From NCBI RefSeq assembly GCF_014803725.1, contig NZ_JAAVBE010000028.1, forward strand, positions 24,571 to 80,844: a stretch of 56,274 nucleotides of DNA. The letters run 5' to 3'. The notes under the pieces are model-generated. The model saw nothing but the letters and a program-made list of their open reading frames with translations, was not told the DNA's origin and searched no databases. A program made the translations under genes and the position numbers. The first letter of the stretch is position 1. Every line of letters starts with the position of its first letter. The stretch is from Desulfovibrio sp. (GTDB taxonomy: Bacteria; Desulfobacterota; Desulfovibrionia; Desulfovibrionales; Desulfovibrionaceae). Of this stretch, positions 25,112 to 34,829 are shown piece after piece.

Positions 25112-25894
25112 ATGAATCTGGAAGGCAAGATCGCCATCGTGACCGGCTCCAATTCCGGCATCGGCGCGGCACAGGCCGAAACCATGGCCGCGCAGGGGGC
25201 CTCCGTGGCCGTGTGCGGCAGGGACCGGGCGCGGGTGGACGCCGAAGTGGACAAAATCAGGGACGCCGGCGGGAAGGCCATCGGCATGGCCTTTGACGTG
25301 CAGGACACGCCGGCCATCAAGGAATTTTATGAGCTCGTCATGCACACCTGGGGCCGGGTGGACGTGCTCGTGACCACGCACGGCATCTTCGACCAGCGGC
25401 GGGGCTCACTGGAAATGACGGAACTCGACTTCCAGAAATTCATGCAAATCAACGTCATTTCCGTGTTCAATTTCTGCAACCTGGTGCTTCCGCAGATGAT
25501 CGAGCGCAAGAAGGGCTGCATCCTCGCCACGGCTTCCATCAGCGGCATGCGCAACACCGCCCAGGGTGGCCCGCGCGGCAGCGCCGGCGGCGGCTCGGTC
25601 TATACCTCCTCCAAGCACGCGCTGGTGGGCTACATGCGCAGCCTGAGCGCGCTCTATGCGTGGCAGGGGGTTCGCGTCAACGTCATCTGCCCCGGCTCCG
25701 TGGTGACGCCCTTTATCCAGGACAGCCTCGACAACGACCCGGACGGCTATGAGCGCCGCGTGCGCGTCATCCCGGCTGGGCGCCTCGGCGTGCCGCAGGA
25801 CGTGGCGTGGCTCACGGCCTTCCTCGCCAGCGACGAGGCCGACTTCATCAACGGCGCCGTCATCCCCGTGGATGGCGGCCGCTCCAATGTGTAG
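25112..25894 (+). CDS. Short-chain dehydrogenase/reductase
   Basis: Classical SDR of 260 aa with a Rossmann fold. Cofactor motif TGSNSGIG (about 11-18); active-site Tyr164 and Lys168 in YTSSK, with the Ser in SISGM before it; and a C-terminal FINGAVIPVDGG typical of FabG-like members. AGAGGA precedes the ATG. Downstream of an amidohydrolase and 25 bases before a TAXI binding protein, it probably oxidises or reduces a hydroxyl/keto intermediate of the imported compound. The specific substrate cannot be told. Confidence 0.92.
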   Translation: MNLEGKIAIVTGSNSGIGAAQAETMAAQGASVAVCGRDRARVDAEVDKIRDAGGKAIGMAFDVQDTPAIKEFYELVMHTWGRVDVLVTTHGIFDQRRGSLEMTELDFQKFMQINVISVFNFCNLVLPQMIERKKGCILATASISGMRNTAQGGPRGSAGGGSVYTSSKHALVGYMRSLSALYAWQGVRVNVICPGSVVTPFIQDSLDNDPDGYERRVRVIPAGRLGVPQDVAWLTAFLASDEADFINGAVIPVDGGRSNV

Positions 25895-25919
25895 CCGTGG
25901 ACCGACAGAGGAGGATATA

Positions 25920-26924
25920 GTGAGCACTTTCCTGCGCAAAATTCTGGTCGCATGCGCGGCCGTGGCGCTTTTGACGGCGCTTTCTCCCCACAATGCCCGC
26001 GCGGCGGACGATGACGGCACGGGCGTCAAGATGACACTGGCTGGCGGCCCGCTGGGCGGGGGGGCCTCCATGGCGCTCGCGGCCTTCATGAAGGCCTTCT
26101 TGGCCCAGTATCCCAACGCCAAGGTTGACCTGATGCCCGGCAACGGCACGGCTAACCCGGCGCGCGTTTCCGCCGGGCAGGTCAACGTGGCCCACGCGCA
26201 GGGCGCGCTGCTCAAGGCGGCCAGCGAAGGCAAGGCGCCCTACAAGAAGAAGCACGACAACCTGCGCTCGCTCTTCTCGCTCAACGACGACTGCCGGCTC
26301 CTGCTCTTCGCGCGCGAGGACGCCCCCATCCAAAGCCTTGAGGACCTGGCCAAGAACCATCCCGCCATCCGCCTGAGCCCGGCCACGCGCGGCTCCACCA
26401 ACGACATGTTCACCCGCTGGGCGCTCGGCGCCTATGGCGTGGACTACCCGGATATCGAGAAGTGGGGCGGCACGGTCACCTATATCAACTTCGACGCCAT
26501 GGTCGACGCCATGAAGGACAAGCAGCTCGACATGGTGGGCTACAACGGCCCCGGCTTCCCGGCCTTCCTGCGCCAGATACTGCTCTCCAACCCGGTGCGC
26601 TTTTTGCCCGTGGGCGAAGAGGAAATGGCCAAGCTCAAGGAGCGCGGGCTCAAGGCCTCGGTCATCAAGGCGGGCGAGTTCGAGGGGCTGCCCCCGCAGG
26701 ACGTGCCCGTTGCCACGGACACCACGGAGATTATCTGCAGCGCGGACATGCCCGACGAGCTGGCCTACAAGATCGCCAAGATCTGGACGGAAAACGCCAG
26801 GGACATCGCCCTCGCCAATCCGGGCTACGGCACCTTTGACCCGGCGGTGAGCTGCAAGAACACGGCGCTGCCGCTGCACCCCGGCGCGGAGCGCTATTTC
26901 CGCGAAGCCGGCTACCTCAAGTAA
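25920..26924 (+). CDS. TAXI-family TRAP solute-binding protein (set 1)
   Basis: Periplasmic binding protein of a TAXI-TRAP transporter. I start at the GTG at 25920, with GAGGAGG a few bases upstream; it begins a signal peptide (FLRKILVACAAVALLTAL, cleavage near ARAAD). The mature N-terminus LAGGPLGGGASMAL occupies the TAXI glycine-rich loop, and the C-terminal LPLHPGAERYFREAGYLK is shared with the other two sets. 334 aa. The TRAP permease follows 24 bases later. Substrate unknown; TAXI proteins bind small organic anions such as carboxylates or glutamate. Confidence 0.92.
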   Translation: MSTFLRKILVACAAVALLTALSPHNARAADDDGTGVKMTLAGGPLGGGASMALAAFMKAFLAQYPNAKVDLMPGNGTANPARVSAGQVNVAHAQGALLKAASEGKAPYKKKHDNLRSLFSLNDDCRLLLFAREDAPIQSLEDLAKNHPAIRLSPATRGSTNDMFTRWALGAYGVDYPDIEKWGGTVTYINFDAMVDAMKDKQLDMVGYNGPGFPAFLRQILLSNPVRFLPVGEEEMAKLKERGLKASVIKAGEFEGLPPQDVPVATDTTEIICSADMPDELAYKIAKIWTENARDIALANPGYGTFDPAVSCKNTALPLHPGAERYFREAGYLK

Positions 26925-26948
26925 GGCCCCGCAGGGTGGAGGTGCAAG

Positions 26949-28850
26949 ATGCAGAACCGTTTACGCGCCTGGCTCCAATACGTCTTTGTTGCCCTGGCGG
27001 TGGTGCTCACCGTGTTCCAGCTCTACAGCACGTCGGGCATCGCCATCTTCAACTCCACCCTGCAGCGCGTGGCCCACTTGAGCCTCGTGCTCTGCCTGAC
27101 CTTTATTTTCGTGCCCTGCAATACCAAGTATGGCAAGGAAAAGCCGGAACCGCCCCTGCTCACGGTCATCGACATCGCCCTGGCCTGCCTCGCGATGGGC
27201 ATCGCCGTCTTTTATTTCCAGAATTCCAACGAGATCTTTGACCGCTTCGCCTATGTGGACGAGGTGACGCCGCAGCAGATGTTCTTCGGCACGGCTCTCA
27301 TCGTGCTTGTGCTGGAGGCCACGCGCCGGGCGGCGGGGCTGCCCCTCGTCATCGTGGCGCTCTGCTTCATCGCCTATGGCCTGTTCGGGGCGGATCTCCC
27401 CGGGGCCTTCGGCCATGTGCCCATCACGCCGGAAGCCATGATCGAGCAGCTCTTCCTGCTCACCGAAGGCATCTACGGCGTGGCCATCGGCGCGGCGGCC
27501 ACCATGATTTTCGCCTTTGTGCTCTTCGGTGCCTTTCTCGAAGTCTCCAACATGAGCAGCGTCTTCATGGACCTCTCGTGCGTGCTGACCCGGAAGGCCA
27601 AGGGCGGTCCGGCCAAGGTGGCCATTTTCGCCTCGGCGCTTTTCGGCACCATCTCCGGCTCGGCGCAGGCCAACGTCTACGGCACGGGCATTTTCACCAT
27701 CCCGCTGATGAAGAAGGTGGGCTATTCCGCGCCCTTCGCCGGCGCCGTGGAAGCCTGCGCCTCCACGGGCGGCCAGCTCATGCCGCCCATCATGGGCGCC
27801 GCGGCCTTCATCATGGCCGACATAACCCAGGTGGGCTACCTGACCATCGCCAAGTCGGCGCTTCTGCCCTCCATCCTGTTCTATCTCTCGCTCTACGCCA
27901 TGATCCATTTCGAGGCCGTGAAGCACAATATCGGCACCATGCCAGCAAGCGAGATACCCCCGCTTTCGTCGGTGACGCGGCGCCTCTACTACCTGCTGCC
28001 GCTGGCCTTCCTCATCGTGATGATGCTGCTCGGGCGTAGCGTGAACTTCTCGGCCTTCGCTGGCTGCGGGGTCATCTTCCTGCTCTCGCTCTTCCGGGAG
28101 GAAACGCGGCTCACGCCGCGCCGGCTCCAGAAGGTCGCCGTCACCGCCACCCGCAACACCCTGATGATCACCTGTGCCTGCGCCTGCGCGGGCATCGTGG
28201 TGGGCATCATCAGCCTCACGGGCGGCGGCTTCAAGCTCATCAACATCCTCATGTCCTTCGTGGACGGCAATTTGCCGCTCCTGCTCGTCATGCTCATGCT
28301 TACCTGCTTCATTGTGGGCATGGGCGTGCCTACGGCCCCGGCCTACATCATCGTTTCCGTGCTGGCGGCGCCGGCCATGATCAAGCTCGGCGTGCCCATG
28401 ATCGGGGCGCACATGTTCTGCCTCTATTACGCCGTGCTCTCCACCATCACGCCGCCCGTGTGCATGGCGGCCTTCTCGGCGGCAAGCATCGCGGACGCCA
28501 ACGCCATGCGCACCGGCTTCACGGCGGTGAAGCTCGGGGCCATCGCCTTCATCATCCCCTTCTTCTTCGTTTACCAGCCGGAGCTCTTGTTCCAGGGCTC
28601 CTTCCCTGACATAGTCATGGCGACGGTGACGGCCATCGTCGGCGTCATCGGCATGACGGCCGGGCTCCAGCGCCAGTTCCTCACGGGCTGCGGCATCGTC
28701 GAGTCGGCCCTGCTGTTCGCGGGCGGCCTGTGCTGCATCTATCCCGGCTCCCGGACAGACCTCATCGGCCTCGGGCTCATCCTCGGCATCGGCCTCTTCC
28801 AGTACTGGCGCAGGCTACCCCGACACGGTGAGCCGGCAAGGGCGGAATGA
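26949..28850 (+). CDS. TRAP transporter fused permease (set 1)
   Basis: Fused small-plus-large TRAP permease (DctQM type) of 633 aa. Four N-terminal helices (about residues 10-135) form the DctQ-like part and about 12 further helices the DctM part. Hallmarks are GGPAKVAIFASALFG, STGGQLMPPIMGAAAF and the symmetric GMGVPTAPAYIIVSVL/ITPPVCMAAFSAAS blocks of the second half. It imports the substrate delivered by the binding protein just upstream using an ion gradient. Its stop overlaps the LysR start (ATGA). Confidence 0.95.
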   Translation: MQNRLRAWLQYVFVALAVVLTVFQLYSTSGIAIFNSTLQRVAHLSLVLCLTFIFVPCNTKYGKEKPEPPLLTVIDIALACLAMGIAVFYFQNSNEIFDRFAYVDEVTPQQMFFGTALIVLVLEATRRAAGLPLVIVALCFIAYGLFGADLPGAFGHVPITPEAMIEQLFLLTEGIYGVAIGAAATMIFAFVLFGAFLEVSNMSSVFMDLSCVLTRKAKGGPAKVAIFASALFGTISGSAQANVYGTGIFTIPLMKKVGYSAPFAGAVEACASTGGQLMPPIMGAAAFIMADITQVGYLTIAKSALLPSILFYLSLYAMIHFEAVKHNIGTMPASEIPPLSSVTRRLYYLLPLAFLIVMMLLGRSVNFSAFAGCGVIFLLSLFREETRLTPRRLQKVAVTATRNTLMITCACACAGIVVGIISLTGGGFKLINILMSFVDGNLPLLLVMLMLTCFIVGMGVPTAPAYIIVSVLAAPAMIKLGVPMIGAHMFCLYYAVLSTITPPVCMAAFSAASIADANAMRTGFTAVKLGAIAFIIPFFFVYQPELLFQGSFPDIVMATVTAIVGVIGMTAGLQRQFLTGCGIVESALLFAGGLCCIYPGSRTDLIGLGLILGIGLFQYWRRLPRHGEPARAE

Positions 28851-29767
28851 CCATGCTCGATTTCAGGCTGTTGCGCCATTTCTGTGCCATCGTCACCGAA
28901 GGACAGATCAGCCGCGCCGCCCAGACCCTGCACATCAGCCAGCCCACCCTGAGCCTCTCGCTCAAGGAGCTGGAGGAACAGGTGGGCATGCCGCTCATCA
29001 ACCGCAGCGGCGGCAAGTGGCAGGTGACCGAGCACGGGCAGCTCTTTTACCAGGAGGCGCAGCGTATCCTCGCCCAGGTGGAGGAGCTCGGCAAGAAACT
29101 GCGCAACCCCTATGCGGGCGCGTCCGCCATTTTCGGGGAGGTGCGCCTCGGCTGCAGCGGCTTTTGCACCTCCTTTGTGCGCGCCGTGCTGCGGCCTCTG
29201 CTCCGGGACTATCCCGGCATCCGCATAAGGCTGCTCCTCGCCGACAACCTGACGCTGGAGAACACCATCCAGAAGCAGGGCCTGGATCTCGCGCTCATCC
29301 AGCTCCCGGTCATTTTCGGCAATTGCCAATCCGTGCCCCTCTGGCCGCAGCACTTCGTGTCCTGCTGGTCGCCGCTCTTGCCCGCGCCGCCGGACAGGCC
29401 CGTGAGCCCGGAGGCACTGGCCGCTCATCCAATCCTGCTCTCGCGCAGATGGTCCAATCTCGGGGCCTTCCGGCCGCTGATCATCGCCATGCAGGAACGC
29501 GGGCTCGAGCCGCACGTCATCCTTGACACGCCCTTTGCGACCCTCATCCCCGATTTTCTGCGCACCGTGGCGGCCGTGGGCATCGTGCCGGAAAACGAGC
29601 TCGACAAGGTGGCTGCGGAGACCTTTGCCGTGCGGCCGCTGGCCATACCCACGCTGGAGTTCCGCTCCGCCATCATCTGGCACAAGCACAGCGATCTTTC
29701 GCCTGCGGCGGCCAAGGTGGTGGAGCTTCTACGCGAGCTGGATGCGCAAGCCGCACACGGCGCGTAA
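28847..29767 (+). CDS. LysR-family regulator inside the island
   Basis: 306-aa LysR protein with winged HTH at about residues 4-64 (ISRAAQTLHISQPTLSLSLK) and an effector domain after about 95. It overlaps the TRAP gene by 4 bases and is followed 45 bases later by an amidohydrolase, so it is embedded in the operon. It is the only regulator seen in the element and the likely reader of the related operators at 23449, 30860 and 41924. The first ATG (28847) and a second at 28853 are both possible. Confidence 0.9.
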   Translation: MTMLDFRLLRHFCAIVTEGQISRAAQTLHISQPTLSLSLKELEEQVGMPLINRSGGKWQVTEHGQLFYQEAQRILAQVEELGKKLRNPYAGASAIFGEVRLGCSGFCTSFVRAVLRPLLRDYPGIRIRLLLADNLTLENTIQKQGLDLALIQLPVIFGNCQSVPLWPQHFVSCWSPLLPAPPDRPVSPEALAAHPILLSRRWSNLGAFRPLIIAMQERGLEPHVILDTPFATLIPDFLRTVAAVGIVPENELDKVAAETFAVRPLAIPTLEFRSAIIWHKHSDLSPAAAKVVELLRELDAQAAHGA

Positions 29768-29812
29768 AGCCGCTGTGGCACGTCCCCTCACTTCATTCCC
29801 GCAGGAAAGCCG

Positions 29813-30700
29813 ATGCAAATCATTGATTTTCGATGCCGTCCGCCCTTCGACACCATGGCGAAAGACTGGATATTCTCGCTGGACGACAAGCCGGGCAATC
29901 CAGGGCTGCGCGCCAAATACCAAAAAATGGGCATGGAGCTGCCGGCCTCGCTGCTCGGCCGCTCCATGGAGGAATTCCTGAAGGAATGCGACGCCGCCCA
30001 TATCGGCAAGACCGTGGTGCCCCTGCGCCGGCTCCCCACCCAGAACAACGACCATCTGGGCGCGCTTCTGCGCGCCTATCCGGGCCGCTTTATCGGCTTC
30101 GCAGGAGTGCAGCCGCTGGAGGAAGGCATCGCGGGGGCGCTGGCGCAGATCGTGCTCCATGTGGTGGGGGGACCCTGCCGCGGCGTCTACATGGAGCCCG
30201 GGCTCGACCCGCATCCCTGGGCCGTGGACGACGTCGGCATCTTTCCCATCTACGAATTTTGTCAGCAGCATGACATCCCCGTGTGTCTGCTCTATGGCGG
30301 GGTCTTTCACCAGAAAAAACCCCCGAGCTACGACCTCTACGAACCGCGCCGCATCGAGCGTGTGGCCCGGCGCTTCCCGGATCTGCGCATCCTGCTTTCG
30401 CACGCCTGCTGGCCATTCACCGCGCTCGCCTGCGGCGTGGCCCTTAACTGGGAGAATGTCTGGCTCTCCCCGGACGGCTTCATGATCGACCACCCCGGCT
30501 CGCGGGACTATGTGGTGGCCGCCAATTATCGCCTCCAGGACAAGATTATCTTCGGCAGCCTCTACCCGAGCATGCCCATGGAGTTCGCCGTCTCCCGCTA
30601 CAAGGAACTTTTGCGGCCCGAAGTGTGGGACAGGGTTTTTAATGAAAATGCTAGCCGCTATCTGAGAGAACCGGCGGAGCAGCCCGCAACGCCCGGTTAA
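29813..30700 (+). CDS. Amidohydrolase-fold protein with degenerate metal site (paralog 2)
   Basis: 295-aa paralog of the gene at 24205. The first strand reads IDFRCRPPF, so the HxH metal pair is missing. LEPG is MEPG, the strand-6 His is kept in LSHACWPF, and the GSDYP Asp is Leu in FGSLYPSMPM. It is the most divergent of the four and carries extra residues around 140-155. AGGA lies upstream of the ATG. Last gene of the operon; a strong hairpin follows. Confidence 0.85.
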   Translation: MQIIDFRCRPPFDTMAKDWIFSLDDKPGNPGLRAKYQKMGMELPASLLGRSMEEFLKECDAAHIGKTVVPLRRLPTQNNDHLGALLRAYPGRFIGFAGVQPLEEGIAGALAQIVLHVVGGPCRGVYMEPGLDPHPWAVDDVGIFPIYEFCQQHDIPVCLLYGGVFHQKKPPSYDLYEPRRIERVARRFPDLRILLSHACWPFTALACGVALNWENVWLSPDGFMIDHPGSRDYVVAANYRLQDKIIFGSLYPSMPMEFAVSRYKELLRPEVWDRVFNENASRYLREPAEQPATPG

Positions 30701-30732
30701 GCTGTATTTTTAAAAGCATCTTTTCCAAGGTG

Positions 30733-30800
30733 GGACACCCCGGGGCGCCTTTTGCCGCAGAAACGGGCAAAAGGCCCTCCGGGTGTCCTCCTTTCTCTCC
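30733..30800 (+). terminator. Large hairpin ending the first plus-strand operon
   Basis: GGACACCC pairs with GGGTGTCC and inside it GCCTTTTGCC pairs with GGCAAAAGGC (30733-30756 against 30766-30788), followed by a C/T-rich tract. It lies 32 bases after the amidohydrolase stop. Confidence 0.7.
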
Positions 30801-30859
30801 CCCCTCCCAAGACAGCGCAATTTCGGGCCCTTCGGCACATCTTCCTTGCCGGAGCGGAT

Positions 30860-30887
30860 GCCCTATTGATAAAATTCATATCACCTA
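30860..30887. promoter_or_regulatory. Degenerate third copy of the operator
   Basis: Aligned without gaps to the extended dyad at 23449 it matches about 18 of 28 positions, keeping TATTGAT and the spacing of the second half. It lies about 157 bases before the second TAXI gene. The 343-base gap 30701-31043 holds only this, the terminator and AT-rich promoter-like sequence; I see no gene in it. Confidence 0.4.
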
Positions 30888-31043
30888 GAGAAAATTTGTA
30901 TTTGTTCTATAGGCAAATTCCCCCTATCAAAAACTATCGGGAACCATCGGGAAAGCGCTTGCGCGTCCAGGCTCTTCGCGGGCTCCAGAGCAGACAACAT
31001 GCGGCGCAAATCCTGTTTCACCTGAAGAGTACAAGGGGGAACC

Positions 31044-32027
31044 ATGAGATTCAGGAAGTTTTCTCTGACTGCACTGTTCGTCGCCCTGTCTGCCTTTACC
31101 CTCACCCTCCCGGGATCTCCCGTCACAGCGGCTGAGACTGCCTCCTTAGGCGTCGGCACCGTGGGGGGCACCTACTATGTCATCGGCGCAGGGCTCGCCA
31201 AGGTGGCGGAAAAATATATCCCCGGTTTCACCCTTTCCATCGAGTCCACGGGCGGCGGCAATGTGCCCACGCGCATGATCCAGGCAGGCAAGCTGGATTA
31301 CGGCCTCGCCACCAGCGGCCCCATGGTCTGGAACGCCAAAGACGGCTATAATCCCGAACTCGTCAAGACCTACACCAATGTACGCACCCTCTTCCCGCTT
31401 GCCCCCAACTATTTCACCTACTGGGCGCCGGAGACGAGCGGCATCAAGAATTTCCGCGATATTGCCGGCAAGACCTTTTCTGGCGGTCCCAAGACCTCGG
31501 TGACTTCCGCCTTTACTCCCATCTGGCTCAAGGAATTCGGCCTCACCCCCGGCAAGCAGGTCAATGCGGGCATGGGAGAGCTGCCCGCCCTGATGCTGGA
31601 CGGCATCATCGAAGTGGCGGCAGCGGCCCACGGCAATCCCAGCGGGCCGGCCGTGGAAACGGATTCCGTCACGCCCATCACCATCCTCGAATTTTCGGAT
31701 GAGGACATCGACTACATCACCAAGCACTACCCGGTGTTCACGCGCATCATGAGGCCCGCCGGCGGCTATAAGAACTTCCCCGAACCCAAACCCACCCTCT
31801 CCATGTGGGGCTATTGCCTGGCCAACAAGGACGTTTCCGACGACATGGCCTACCAGTTGACCAAGGTCTTCTTTGAACATCTCGAGGATTTCAAGGCGGT
31901 GTATCCGCCTCTGCTGGAGACCAAACCCGAGGATGTGCTCACCTCACCCCTGCCGATTCATCCGGGCGCGGTCAGGTATTACAAGGAAGTGGGCGTGGAT
32001 ATTCCCGAGAACCTGATTGCCAGGTAA
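31044..32027 (+). CDS. TAXI-family TRAP solute-binding protein (set 2)
   Basis: Periplasmic binding protein, 327 aa, with a signal peptide (KFSLTALFVALSAFTLTL, cleavage near VTAAET). VGTVGGTYYVIGAGLAKV is the standard TAXI N-terminal glycine motif, closer to the family norm than in sets 1 and 3. The C-terminus again has LPIHPGAVRYYKEVG. AAGGGGG lies before the ATG. The permease starts 31 bases after the stop. It forms its own unit with two TIGR04076 genes. Confidence 0.93.
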   Translation: MRFRKFSLTALFVALSAFTLTLPGSPVTAAETASLGVGTVGGTYYVIGAGLAKVAEKYIPGFTLSIESTGGGNVPTRMIQAGKLDYGLATSGPMVWNAKDGYNPELVKTYTNVRTLFPLAPNYFTYWAPETSGIKNFRDIAGKTFSGGPKTSVTSAFTPIWLKEFGLTPGKQVNAGMGELPALMLDGIIEVAAAAHGNPSGPAVETDSVTPITILEFSDEDIDYITKHYPVFTRIMRPAGGYKNFPEPKPTLSMWGYCLANKDVSDDMAYQLTKVFFEHLEDFKAVYPPLLETKPEDVLTSPLPIHPGAVRYYKEVGVDIPENLIAR

Positions 32028-32058
32028 CACAACCCCAAGGACGGCGAGGGGGTAAGGG

Positions 32059-34002
32059 ATGAGCCAGGACAAGAGTTTCGACGTACCTTTGGCCGATGGC
32101 GAAAACGTCTCGCTGAAGCGGACATTCGCGGAAAATTCCCGCTGGATGTACCTGATTTACGCCATCACCGTGGTCATGGCGCTGTTTCACCTGGCCGTCC
32201 TTACCCTCTATCCCATGGAGCCCTGGCTCTTTTCCATGGGTCATCTCCAGTTCGGCGTGATTCTCGGCTTCCTCTACTATGCCGGGACCAAGAAGCAGGC
32301 TGCCAACGTGGGCGTTATTGATTTGCTGCTCATTGTCGCCAGTATCGCCGCCTACCTATACGTCATTTACGAGCTGGATGACCTTCTGGAACGCGAAGGC
32401 GCGTTTACGGAAAACTACGACCTCCTCTTCGGCATCCTCATGTGCCTCGTGGTACTCGAACTCACGCGGCGCACCGCCGGCATGATCCTCACGGGCCTGC
32501 TCCTCCTGGCAATGGCCTACTGCTATTTCGGCCCGTGGTTGCCGGGGCCACTGGCGCACCGGGGCTATTCGTTCGAGCGCATCATAAGCTACATGTTCAG
32601 CACTTTCGGCATTTTCAACGCGCCGCTCAATTCCACTGCGCGCTTTGTCTACCTGTTCGTACTGTTCGGGGCCTTTCTGGAGTTTTCCGGCGCGGCAACT
32701 TTCTTCATGAATCTCTCCTATGCCGTGGCCGGCGGCACGCGTGGCGGCCCGGCCAAGGTGGCTGTGGTTTCCAGCGGCCTTCTGGGCATGATGAGCGGCG
32801 CGGCCACGGCCAACGTGGTGACAACAGGCACCATGACCATCCCGCTCATGATCCGCACCGGCTACAACCCCTATTTTGCGGGCGCGGTGGAGGCCACGGC
32901 CTCCACGGGTGGCCAGATCGTGCCGCCGGTCATGGGGGCGGCCGTGTTCCTCATGGCGCAGATGATGAACGTCAGCTACACGACCATCCTTGTGGCAGCC
33001 ATCATCCCGGCCATCCTCTACTATGCGAGCCTGCTCTTCTCCGTGGACTTTGAGGCGCAGAAAACCGGGCTCTTCGGCCTCTCACGCGACCAGCTCCCCT
33101 CGTGGAGCCTGGTGCGCAGCCAAGCCTATCTGGGGCTACCCATCATCGTGCTGGTGGCGTGCCTCGTGGTCATCAACACCTCCGTGGTGCTCGCGGGCAT
33201 CGTGGCCCTCGCGAGCGTGGTGCTCATCGGCATGATTCATCTCCATCAGGAAACAGGCCACTTTTTTGACCTGAAACGCTTTCTCAACGCCGTCCGGGAC
33301 GGCGGCACCAACTGTATCCAGATCACGGCCACCACGGCGGCCGCCGGCATCATCATCGGCGCGCTCACGCTCACGGGTCTGGGGGTGAAGATTTCCAGCC
33401 TGGTCCTGCTGGCCTCGGGAGGCAACCTCTTCCTCTGCCTCTTCTTCACCATGTGCGTCACCATTGTCCTCGGCATGGGAATGCCGACCATCGCGGCCTA
33501 CGCCATCCCGGCCGCCGTGGTGGTGCCCGCGCTCGTGGACCTCAATGTGCCCCTGCTCAACGCCCATCTATTTGTGCTCTATTTCGCGGCGCTTTCCTCG
33601 ATCACGCCGCCGGTAGCCTTGGCCTCTTTCGCGGCTGCGGCCATCGCCAAGTGCAATCCCTTCAAGCTCGGGCTCCTCGGCGTTCGTTTGGCCCTTCCTG
33701 CCTTCATCATCCCCTACATGTTCGTATACGGCCCGGAACTCACCATGTCGGGCCCCATCCTCAACATCATCATCTGCACGGCCACGGCCCTTGTGGGCGT
33801 CTGGGCGCTTTCCGTGGCCATCATCGGCTATTTCCGGGCCAACCTGTCCCTCCTCATGCGCATCCTGTTCTTTGTGGGCTCGCTGTGCATGATGCATCCC
33901 GACACGCTCACCGACCTCGGCGGCATCGCCTTCCTCGGCGCGCTCGTGGGCTTGCAGTATTACAGGACGCGCGGCAAGGCCCCCCATTCCCATCAACCCT
34001 AG
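32059..34002 (+). CDS. TRAP transporter fused permease (set 2)
   Basis: 647-aa fused DctQM-type permease. An N-terminal hydrophilic leader of about 30 residues precedes the first helix (about 32-52). GGPAKVAVVSSGLLGMMSG, STGGQIVPPVMGAAVF and GMGMPTIAAYAIPAAVV are the family landmarks. It is clearly more divergent from sets 1 and 3 than those are from each other, which suggests a separate origin or a different substrate. Downstream are two TIGR04076 genes. Confidence 0.95.
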   Translation: MSQDKSFDVPLADGENVSLKRTFAENSRWMYLIYAITVVMALFHLAVLTLYPMEPWLFSMGHLQFGVILGFLYYAGTKKQAANVGVIDLLLIVASIAAYLYVIYELDDLLEREGAFTENYDLLFGILMCLVVLELTRRTAGMILTGLLLLAMAYCYFGPWLPGPLAHRGYSFERIISYMFSTFGIFNAPLNSTARFVYLFVLFGAFLEFSGAATFFMNLSYAVAGGTRGGPAKVAVVSSGLLGMMSGAATANVVTTGTMTIPLMIRTGYNPYFAGAVEATASTGGQIVPPVMGAAVFLMAQMMNVSYTTILVAAIIPAILYYASLLFSVDFEAQKTGLFGLSRDQLPSWSLVRSQAYLGLPIIVLVACLVVINTSVVLAGIVALASVVLIGMIHLHQETGHFFDLKRFLNAVRDGGTNCIQITATTAAAGIIIGALTLTGLGVKISSLVLLASGGNLFLCLFFTMCVTIVLGMGMPTIAAYAIPAAVVVPALVDLNVPLLNAHLFVLYFAALSSITPPVALASFAAAAIAKCNPFKLGLLGVRLALPAFIIPYMFVYGPELTMSGPILNIIICTATALVGVWALSVAIIGYFRANLSLLMRILFFVGSLCMMHPDTLTDLGGIAFLGALVGLQYYRTRGKAPHSHQP

Positions 34003-34019
34003 ACACATGGAGAAACGCC

Positions 34020-34403
34020 ATGGACAAGAAGGGATGCAGCGGCGCGCCCAAGCGCCATCCGCTCAAGATGACCGTGGTGAAGCTCACCAGGGCCGAGGAA
34101 ATGTTCCCCGAGCTTCCCGAGGGCTGCATCGAAAATTTCGAGCATGTCTGTCCGCGCTTCAAGCTGGGCCAGACCTTCCACATCGATGAAAACGGCAACT
34201 GCCGGGAGGACTTTCCCTGCGCCTGGGCCTGGAATGACAATTATGCCGTCATCACCACCATGCAGGCCGGCGGCCATTTCTGCCAGAAGCGCGCGGGCGT
34301 GCAGTACACCTGCTGCACGGACGGCCTGAGGCCCGTGGTGTTCAAGGTGGAATGGTTCGATGACACGGACTTGCCCGCCACGGAAGCCAAGGAGGGAAAG
34401 TAA
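34020..34403 (+). CDS. TIGR04076 family protein (copy 1 in island)
   Basis: 127-aa small cytoplasmic protein. Family marks are the early strand LKMTVVKLT, CPRFKLGQTF, the FPCAWAW block and CCTDGLRPVVFKVEW. Conserved cysteines suggest metal or cluster binding, but the family has no known function. It starts at the ATG at 34020 (GGAG about 9 bases upstream) 17 bases after the TRAP stop and is one base away from a second family member, so the pair is cotranscribed with transporter set 2. Confidence 0.85.
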   Translation: MDKKGCSGAPKRHPLKMTVVKLTRAEEMFPELPEGCIENFEHVCPRFKLGQTFHIDENGNCREDFPCAWAWNDNYAVITTMQAGGHFCQKRAGVQYTCCTDGLRPVVFKVEWFDDTDLPATEAKEGK

Positions 34404-34404
34404 G

Positions 34405-34770
34405 ATGAAAGAGTATCCGGCCAACCGCCTGCCCCTCTCCATGGGCAATGCCAGAAAGCCCCTGCGCATCACCGTTGTGCGCACAACGGAACTCAAGGAT
34501 ATTTACGGCGACACGCCGCCCAAGGGCCTGTGCGGCCAAACGGAAATGACGTGCCCCTGCTTCAAGGTCGGGGACTGCTACATGGTGACGGACAAGGGCG
34601 GGAAGCCCCCGGCCGACTTTCCCTGCGCTTGGGCGTGGCATGACCTTTTCCAGGTGGTACTGGGGCTGCAACTCGGCGGCAATTATCCCGAATTTGAGGA
34701 AGGTGTTTATTACGCTTCCTGTACCAACGGATTGCACCCGGTCTTTTTCAGGCTGGAACGCGTGGAGTAA
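34405..34770 (+). CDS. TIGR04076 family protein (copy 2 in island)
   Basis: 121-aa paralog of the preceding gene with the same order of motifs: LRITVVRTT, CPCFKVGDCY, FPCAWAW and SCTNGLHPVFFRLE. It differs at the last Cys pair (CCTDG becomes SCTNG). GGAGGG lies upstream of the ATG at 34405. The tandem pair may form a heterodimer. A bidirectional terminator follows at 34788. Confidence 0.85.
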   Translation: MKEYPANRLPLSMGNARKPLRITVVRTTELKDIYGDTPPKGLCGQTEMTCPCFKVGDCYMVTDKGGKPPADFPCAWAWHDLFQVVLGLQLGGNYPEFEEGVYYASCTNGLHPVFFRLERVE

Positions 34771-34787
34771 AATCCGCCAGTTGCGAC

Positions 34788-34826
34788 AAAAAACCTCCGG
34801 CGCATGCGTTCCGTCGGAGGTTTTTT
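34788..34826. terminator. Bidirectional terminator where the two island arms converge
   Basis: AAAAAACCTCCG (34788-34799) pairs with CGGAGGTTTTTT (34815-34826), giving a T-run in both directions. It separates the plus-strand TIGR04076 pair from the minus-strand amidohydrolases. Confidence 0.9.
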
Positions 34827-34829
34827 GCG